Source: Nocardia vinacea
GTDB lineage: Bacteria; Actinomycetota; Actinomycetes; Mycobacteriales; Mycobacteriaceae
Direction: 5' to 3'
Assembly (NCBI RefSeq): GCF_035920345.1
Contig: NZ_CP109149.1
Span: forward strand, 3,286,001-3,350,000
DNA length: 64,000 nt
The translations under genes and the position numbers were made by a program. The stretch's first letter is position 1. Every line of letters begins with the position of its first letter. Shown piece by piece: positions 59,391 through 64,000 of the stretch. The notes below the pieces were generated by a model, which had not been told where the DNA came from, ran no database searches, and saw only the letters and a program-made list of their open reading frames with translations.

Positions 59391-62300
59391 ATGACCGATC
59401 CCGGACCCGGACAAGCTGTCGAAGTCGGCGCCGCATATCTCTCCATCATCGGCGAGACTGACAAGCTCGGGCGGGCCATCAAGGACCAGCTCAAACAGTC
59501 GCAGGCGCACGCACGTGCGAATCCGATCAGCGTCAAGGCGACCGCCAATGTCGAGCTGAGAAGCACTGCCGCCGAACGCAATACGTTCGTCGCTGAACTC
59601 AACAGGCGGCTCAAGGACCGTCGCATCCTCGTCTATTTGACCCCGGTCATCGACGAGCAGGCATTGCGGAACCGGCTCAACAACATGCCCGAGGGCCGCA
59701 TCAAGCTGGGCCTCGACGTGTCGGCAGCGGAGATGAATCGGTTCATCACCGACTTGCGACGCAGGTTGCGCGACGCGGACTTCACCATCCCGGTCCGAAT
59801 GGACTTGTCCAACGAGGCAGCGTTCCGGGCGCGCATGGAAGACCTGACGCGCGGTCGGACAGTCGATGTCGACGTCGATGTCGACTCCAACGGCTTGGAC
59901 CGGCTCAAGTCGTTGTCATCTCTTGGTGGTCTCACCAAGGGTGCGCTCGGATTGTCGGCCGCCGGCGCTGGTATCGCGGCGATCGGTGGTGCCGCTGGTG
60001 CCGCATTGGGGGCTATTAGTGCCCTTGGTGTCGGTATCGCCGCTCTCGGTCCGGCTGCTGCCGCTGCTGGAGCGACCGTCGCCGTTGGTTTGCAGGGTGT
60101 GGGTGACGCGTTCAAGGCGCTGTCAGCTGCCGAGGATTCCGCTGGTTCGGATGGTGCGGCGCAAGCGAAAGCTGTTGCTGCAGCGCAGGAACAGGTGCAG
60201 ACCGCGCTTGAAGGCGTGGAGACGGCACAGCGCAATCTCGCTGACGCACAGAAGGATGCGCACGATGCACAGTCCAATCTCGCGCAGGCGTATAAGGACG
60301 CAGCCGACGAACTGGAGGACTACCAGTTCAAGCTGAAGGATGCCGCCCTCAGTGAGAAAGAGGCGGCGCTAGCGGTCAAAGAAGCTCGCGACGAGCTGGC
60401 CAAAGCCAGGCCACAGGACCGCGAGAAGGCGACACTGCGTTTGCAGCGTGCCGAGCTTCGATACCAAGAGGCTGTCGAGAAGAACAAAGACACGCAAGAG
60501 GCTGCGGCTGACGCGCAGGCCAAGGGCATCGAGGGCAGCGACAAGGTCGTTGCTGCGAAAGACCGTGTCGCACAGGCAGATCAGAAGGTCGCTGACGCGC
60601 AGACCGCAGTAACCAAGGCCAATGAACAGGTCGCGAAGGCGCAGCAGGCGGTTGCCGATGCGGCGAACTCGTCGTCGTCTTCGCAGGACAAAGCTGCCGA
60701 AGCGCTGGCGAAACTCAGCCCGAACGCGCAGGCGTTCGTGTTGGCGACGCGTGATCTTGCCCCGGCGTGGAAAGACTTGCGTGGCGCTGTCCAGGACAAC
60801 CTGTTCGATGGTGCGGCGCAAGGGATTACCGAGCTTGCTACCGCAGCGTTGCCCACGCTGAAGACTGGCATGGTCGATGTGGCTGGGTCCGTGAACGGGC
60901 TGACCAAGCAGTTCGCCGCGTTCTGGGCCGCGCCGCAGAATCTCGCCGGGATTCAAAGCATTTTCGCGGGCACGAAGTCGTTTATCGACGGCCTCGGTCC
61001 TGGCCTGCAGCAGGCAACCACCGGGTTCCTGTCTCTGGGGCAGGCGTTCGAGCCGGTCGCGAACCAGGTTGGCGCTCAGTTCGCTGGGATGCTCGGTCAG
61101 ATCGGTCAGTCGTTTACGGATGCATTCGCCAATGGCTCACTGACACAGCTGATTTCGACGTTCGGCGACACCTTGCAGGGCTTGGGCGAGGGCCTGAATC
61201 CGTTGATTGATGGCCTGATTCAGATCGGCAATATCGTCGGTCCCACCCTCGGCCCGCTTTTCAAGGCGCTTGGCGAATCTATCGGGGCGCTGGCCCCGTC
61301 GCTCGGTCAGATCGGTGCGACGTTCGCAACGACGCTGACCGCGCTGATGCCGGATCTGACGAAGTTCATCGACGCGTTGCTGACCGGGCTCCAGCCTGTG
61401 TTGCCGGTGATCGGCGATCTTCTGCGCAGTGTCATGACGGCGTTGACTCCGCTGATCGGGCCGATGAGCCAGATCGCGCAGGTCGTGGGAACTGCACTTG
61501 CACAGGCGATTACGGCGTTGGCCCCCGCGATCGGTCCTCTCGGTGACGCGTTCGCCAGCCTGGTGACTGCGGTGGCTCCGATCCTGCCGGTACTGGCTCA
61601 GGTCATCGCCGGACTCGTCCAGGCTTTGGCACCGGCGCTGACCACCATCTTCAACGCGCTCGGACCGGTGATCAAGCAGTGGGCAGACTTGATGCTGCCC
61701 GTGTTCGAACAACTGCAACCGATCCTGGCAGACGTCGCAAAGAAGATCGCTGATGCGCTGGTATCGGCATTGAATCAGCTGGCGCCGTATCTGCCTAGCA
61801 TCGCGAAGAGCTTCGGCGACCTGATCACCGCGATTGCGCCTTTGCTGCCGCAGCTCATCGACATCGGCGTGAGCTTGCTTCCGCCGCTGCTGGATCTGTT
61901 CATCGCGATTCTGCCGCAACTGCTCAAGCTCATCGACGCTTTCACCTGGCTCGTGTCGAATGTGATTGAGCCGCTGGTTCTTCCAGCGCTGAAGCAGATG
62001 GCGGACAGTTTCGGTAGTCAACTGCAGTTCGCTGCCGACGCTGTGACTACTGCACGCGACGTCATCGGCGGTGCGGTCGACAAGATCGGTGAATTCTTCA
62101 CTGATGTCGGCGCGACCATCGGGGCGGCATGGGACGGCGTCGTGCATGGAATCGCGGTCGCGGTCAAGAAGATCGGTGAACTGCTCCAACAGGTCAAGAT
62201 CCCTGACTGGGTGCCCGGCGTAGGCGGTAAGGGCGCAGGTTCCCTCGGCGATTCGCTAGTCAAGTGGGCAGATGCACACATGGCCACCGGCGGTTTGCTG

Positions 62301-63539
62301 AGCGGAAAGGGCACCGGCACAAGCGATTCGATGTTGATCGCGGCATCGACCGGTGAGTTCGTCGTGAACGCAGCCGCTACCGCGAAGACACTGCCGTTGC
62401 TGCAGGCGATCAACAGCGGTTGGGTGCCGAGTGCGGACTTCTTGCACGGGATGGTTCCGGGTTTCCGGGACGGCGGACCCGTGCCCGGCAAGGACTTCGC
62501 CGTGTCGATGGACTCGGCCACCTATCTCATGGGTGGTTTCAACCGGTCCCAAATCGATTGCAGCGGAATCGTATCCGCCACCGTCAACGACGCCCTCGGG
62601 CTGCCGCCGTTCTCCGGCCGCATGTCCACCGTCAACGAAGGCAAATGGTTGGCGGACAAGGGCGCACTGCCCGGCCTGGGTGGGCCCGGCGATATCTCGA
62701 TCTCCTGGTTCGACCGCGGCGGCGGTGCCAATGGGCATACCGCACTGACGCTGGGTGACGGCACGAACGTCGAGAGCAACGGCTCTGAAGGCGTTGTCAT
62801 CGGCGGCAAGGTCGGTGCTGGGGACAGCATGTTCGACCAGCATGCACACATCCCCGCGTCACTGCTACGCGGCGGGGACATCGGCGGACCCGCGACCGGC
62901 GCGGGGGCTGGCTCGACCGGTCGCCCCGGCAAGCTCGGGGGCAGCACAGGTGGTGCTGGCGGGTCCGGTACGTCCGGTGGCAGCGGCGGATCAAACAGCG
63001 GTGGTTCCGGCGGGTCGGCGGCGGCGAGCAATGTGTTCGTCACTAACTGGCCTACCTCGCTGGGTGTGGGATCGTCCGGCACTAGCAATTCGATCACTCC
63101 TGCTACCACCCCGGGAGAATTGTCTTCCACCGAGTTCGGGCCTACCCCAACTCCGTTGGCAACTTCTTCTGGTGCCGAGCAAGGCACACACCCGCTTGCG
63201 AACCTGCCTATCCCCGGTGCGGCGGAACTGTTCAACGGTCCGGCGCCCTGGTACATGGCGGCTACCCCTGAGCAGGCGATGAGCAATCTCGGTACCCAGG
63301 CCGCGAGCCTGGCGCAGTCCGGCATTGAGGACGTCACCGGGTTCTTCCAAAACAACTGGAAAGAACTCCTGAACAGCGGGTTGGCGGTCGCGGGTATCGG
63401 CGCAACCGGTGGCGGCGGCACGGTCAACAACAACTGGAACATCTCGGGCACCGACCCGATGGGGGCCGCTGCCGCGGTCGACCGGGTCTATCGACGACGC
63501 ACGTTGGCGACACAACGGTCAGGGGGGTTCGGTCGATGA
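59391..63539 (+). CDS. Tape measure protein with NlpC/P60-like peptidase domain
   Basis: A 1382-residue protein setting tail length, about 0.2 micrometre by the usual 1.5 angstrom per residue. About 186-235 is a hydrophobic Ala/Gly membrane-active stretch; 263-435 is a coiled coil rich in Ala, Gln and Lys; 480-880 has Leu/Pro/Gly repeats (LGPLFKALGESIGALAPSLG). About 1040-1130 is an NlpC/P60-like cell-wall peptidase with Cys1057 (DCSGIVSA) and His1116 (GHTALTLG). A Gly/Ser-rich linker (about 1180-1215) and a hydrophobic C-terminus follow. The ATG begins right after the long chaperone stop. Confidence 0.93.
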   Translation: MTDPGPGQAVEVGAAYLSIIGETDKLGRAIKDQLKQSQAHARANPISVKATANVELRSTAAERNTFVAELNRRLKDRRILVYLTPVIDEQALRNRLNNMPEGRIKLGLDVSAAEMNRFITDLRRRLRDADFTIPVRMDLSNEAAFRARMEDLTRGRTVDVDVDVDSNGLDRLKSLSSLGGLTKGALGLSAAGAGIAAIGGAAGAALGAISALGVGIAALGPAAAAAGATVAVGLQGVGDAFKALSAAEDSAGSDGAAQAKAVAAAQEQVQTALEGVETAQRNLADAQKDAHDAQSNLAQAYKDAADELEDYQFKLKDAALSEKEAALAVKEARDELAKARPQDREKATLRLQRAELRYQEAVEKNKDTQEAAADAQAKGIEGSDKVVAAKDRVAQADQKVADAQTAVTKANEQVAKAQQAVADAANSSSSSQDKAAEALAKLSPNAQAFVLATRDLAPAWKDLRGAVQDNLFDGAAQGITELATAALPTLKTGMVDVAGSVNGLTKQFAAFWAAPQNLAGIQSIFAGTKSFIDGLGPGLQQATTGFLSLGQAFEPVANQVGAQFAGMLGQIGQSFTDAFANGSLTQLISTFGDTLQGLGEGLNPLIDGLIQIGNIVGPTLGPLFKALGESIGALAPSLGQIGATFATTLTALMPDLTKFIDALLTGLQPVLPVIGDLLRSVMTALTPLIGPMSQIAQVVGTALAQAITALAPAIGPLGDAFASLVTAVAPILPVLAQVIAGLVQALAPALTTIFNALGPVIKQWADLMLPVFEQLQPILADVAKKIADALVSALNQLAPYLPSIAKSFGDLITAIAPLLPQLIDIGVSLLPPLLDLFIAILPQLLKLIDAFTWLVSNVIEPLVLPALKQMADSFGSQLQFAADAVTTARDVIGGAVDKIGEFFTDVGATIGAAWDGVVHGIAVAVKKIGELLQQVKIPDWVPGVGGKGAGSLGDSLVKWADAHMATGGLLSGKGTGTSDSMLIAASTGEFVVNAAATAKTLPLLQAINSGWVPSADFLHGMVPGFRDGGPVPGKDFAVSMDSATYLMGGFNRSQIDCSGIVSATVNDALGLPPFSGRMSTVNEGKWLADKGALPGLGGPGDISISWFDRGGGANGHTALTLGDGTNVESNGSEGVVIGGKVGAGDSMFDQHAHIPASLLRGGDIGGPATGAGAGSTGRPGKLGGSTGGAGGSGTSGGSGGSNSGGSGGSAAASNVFVTNWPTSLGVGSSGTSNSITPATTPGELSSTEFGPTPTPLATSSGAEQGTHPLANLPIPGAAELFNGPAPWYMAATPEQAMSNLGTQAASLAQSGIEDVTGFFQNNWKELLNSGLAVAGIGATGGGGTVNNNWNISGTDPMGAAAAVDRVYRRRTLATQRSGGFGR

Positions 63540-64000
63540 ATCCACTCCTACAAATCGAGACCACCAAGATCGTGGTCTGGGATATCCACGGCCGCGTCTG
63601 GCATCTGCACGGTGTCGGCGCGGGCAAGGAAGGGGTCCGCCTCACCCGGCAGTCCGGGTACATGTTCGCACCAGTTCAACTGCTGGTGTCCGAAGGCGCA
63701 CGCCAAGACGGCGCCACGTTCCTGCGGTCGGTGCGTTCGAAAAAGGAATGGGACTTCGTTGTCCTGCTCCGCGCTGATTCCGTTCGCGGATTCCACGCCG
63801 TCCACGATGCATGGCATCGCGGTTGGTCGACCGACATCCCTTGCAAGGTCGGATATTTCACGCGGCATCAAGGCTGGCGGTACCAGTTGGTGCAGCTCGA
63901 TAACGCACCGGAACCACTCGGTGACATCGACCCGACCCGCAACCGGGCGATCGAATACCAGATGTCCGCGGCGGCAATGGATCCGCTGGCACGGCACCTG
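63536..64000 (+). CDS. Distal/minor tail protein (truncated by window edge)
   Basis: Starts with ATGA coupling to the tape measure and runs open to the last base (155 residues visible). GRVWHLHGVGAGKEGVRLTR near the start, followed by WDFVVLLRADSVRGFHAVHD and HRGWSTDIPCKVGYFTRHQG, fits the minor tail (Dit-like) protein that follows the tape measure in actinophages. Confidence 0.82.
   Translation, partial: MNPLLQIETTKIVVWDIHGRVWHLHGVGAGKEGVRLTRQSGYMFAPVQLLVSEGARQDGATFLRSVRSKKEWDFVVLLRADSVRGFHAVHDAWHRGWSTDIPCKVGYFTRHQGWRYQLVQLDNAPEPLGDIDPTRNRAIEYQMSAAAMDPLARHL

Larger units (their letters stand above)
38630..64000. mobile_element. Integrated siphovirus-type prophage (left 25 kb; continues past the window)
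   Basis: Bounded on the left by the split tRNA-Val. Order: integrase, decayed stretch, regulators, replication, accessory genes, HNH, PrimPol, packaging, head, connector, tail, tape measure, distal tail. The long tape measure and the tail chaperone frameshift indicate a long, flexible, non-contractile tail (siphovirus morphology). Lysis genes and attR are not in the window. Confidence 0.95.

Noticed and set aside
61137..62189. 350-codon minus-strand frame in the tape measure
   Set aside because: Antisense shadow with Gln/Arg/Asp-rich composition produced by the repetitive tape-measure codons.
1..64000. CRISPR arrays, rRNA genes, and complete insertion sequences
   Set aside because: I read for regularly spaced direct repeats, rRNA signatures and intact transposase genes and saw none. 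Only possible transposase debris occurs near 40209-40250.

Overview
The window is high-GC actinobacterial DNA with a strong mycolata signature, most likely Nocardia or a close relative. Positions 1-38600 are chromosome and 38630-64000 are the left part of an integrated siphovirus-type prophage that runs off the right edge. The genus is an inference. It rests on gene order that, from memory, follows the M. tuberculosis Rv2584c-Rv2614c neighbourhood (apt, lipoprotein, secF, secD, yajC, then ruvBAC, yebC, pdxT, tesB, pdxS, LemA-like/NUDIX protein, pimA, patA, pgsA, HIT, thrS), on the mannoside (PIM) genes, and on MmpS-like and MTB12-like proteins.

Chromosomal layout. 1-8.0 kb: an ABC-F ATPase lies where relA would be expected, followed by apt, a peptide-binding-type lipoprotein, secF, secD and yajC, all on the minus strand. 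8.2-10.4 kb: a flavin (Baeyer-Villiger-type) monooxygenase and a divergent TetR regulator share an intergenic region with two matching palindromes. 10.5-13.5 kb: a protein made of four DivIVA-like repeats, then ruvB-ruvA-ruvC with a LexA (SOS) box just upstream of ruvC. 13.6-18.5 kb: MmpS-like protein, membrane-anchored esterase, a divergent GlxA-type regulator and oxidoreductase pair, and small proteins. 18.6-24.8 kb: yebC, pdxT, tesB and pdxS interrupted by accessory genes, including a C-terminal remnant of an APC permease and a uridine-kinase-like protein with no P-loop. 25.3-33.4 kb: NUDIX protein, pimA, acyltransferase, pgsA, HIT protein and thrS in a tightly overlapping minus-strand operon, then a FhuF-like protein and a PGPGW protein. 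33.5-38.3 kb: two tandem SulP transporter/STAS-like/beta-carbonic anhydrase fusions. Each is preceded by the same two-part regulatory module: a CRP/GlxR-type palindrome and a conserved 20-bp element at identical spacing.

Prophage. The attachment site is the 3' part of a tRNA-Val(CAC) gene on the minus strand at 38630-38676. Its 5' half is missing, so the restored tRNA should lie beyond the right edge of the window. Next comes a tyrosine integrase, then a decayed stretch with recognisable DnaB N-domain debris, small HTH regulators around an operator-like inverted repeat, and a replication module (winged-helix initiator and RecA-fold helicase). A group of small accessory genes follows, including an opposite-strand moron candidate, a WhiB-like regulator with a CRP-like site, a two-repeat protein and a string of coupled micropeptides of 23-51 residues. 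After these come HNH endonuclease, a stand-alone PrimPol, small and large terminase, portal, MuF-like protein, scaffold, an SU10-type major capsid protein, head-tail connectors, tail tube, tail chaperones with a -1 frameshift, a tape measure carrying an NlpC/P60-like domain, and the start of a distal tail protein. Structural genes are intact and translationally coupled. Lysis genes and a canonical repressor are not in the window.
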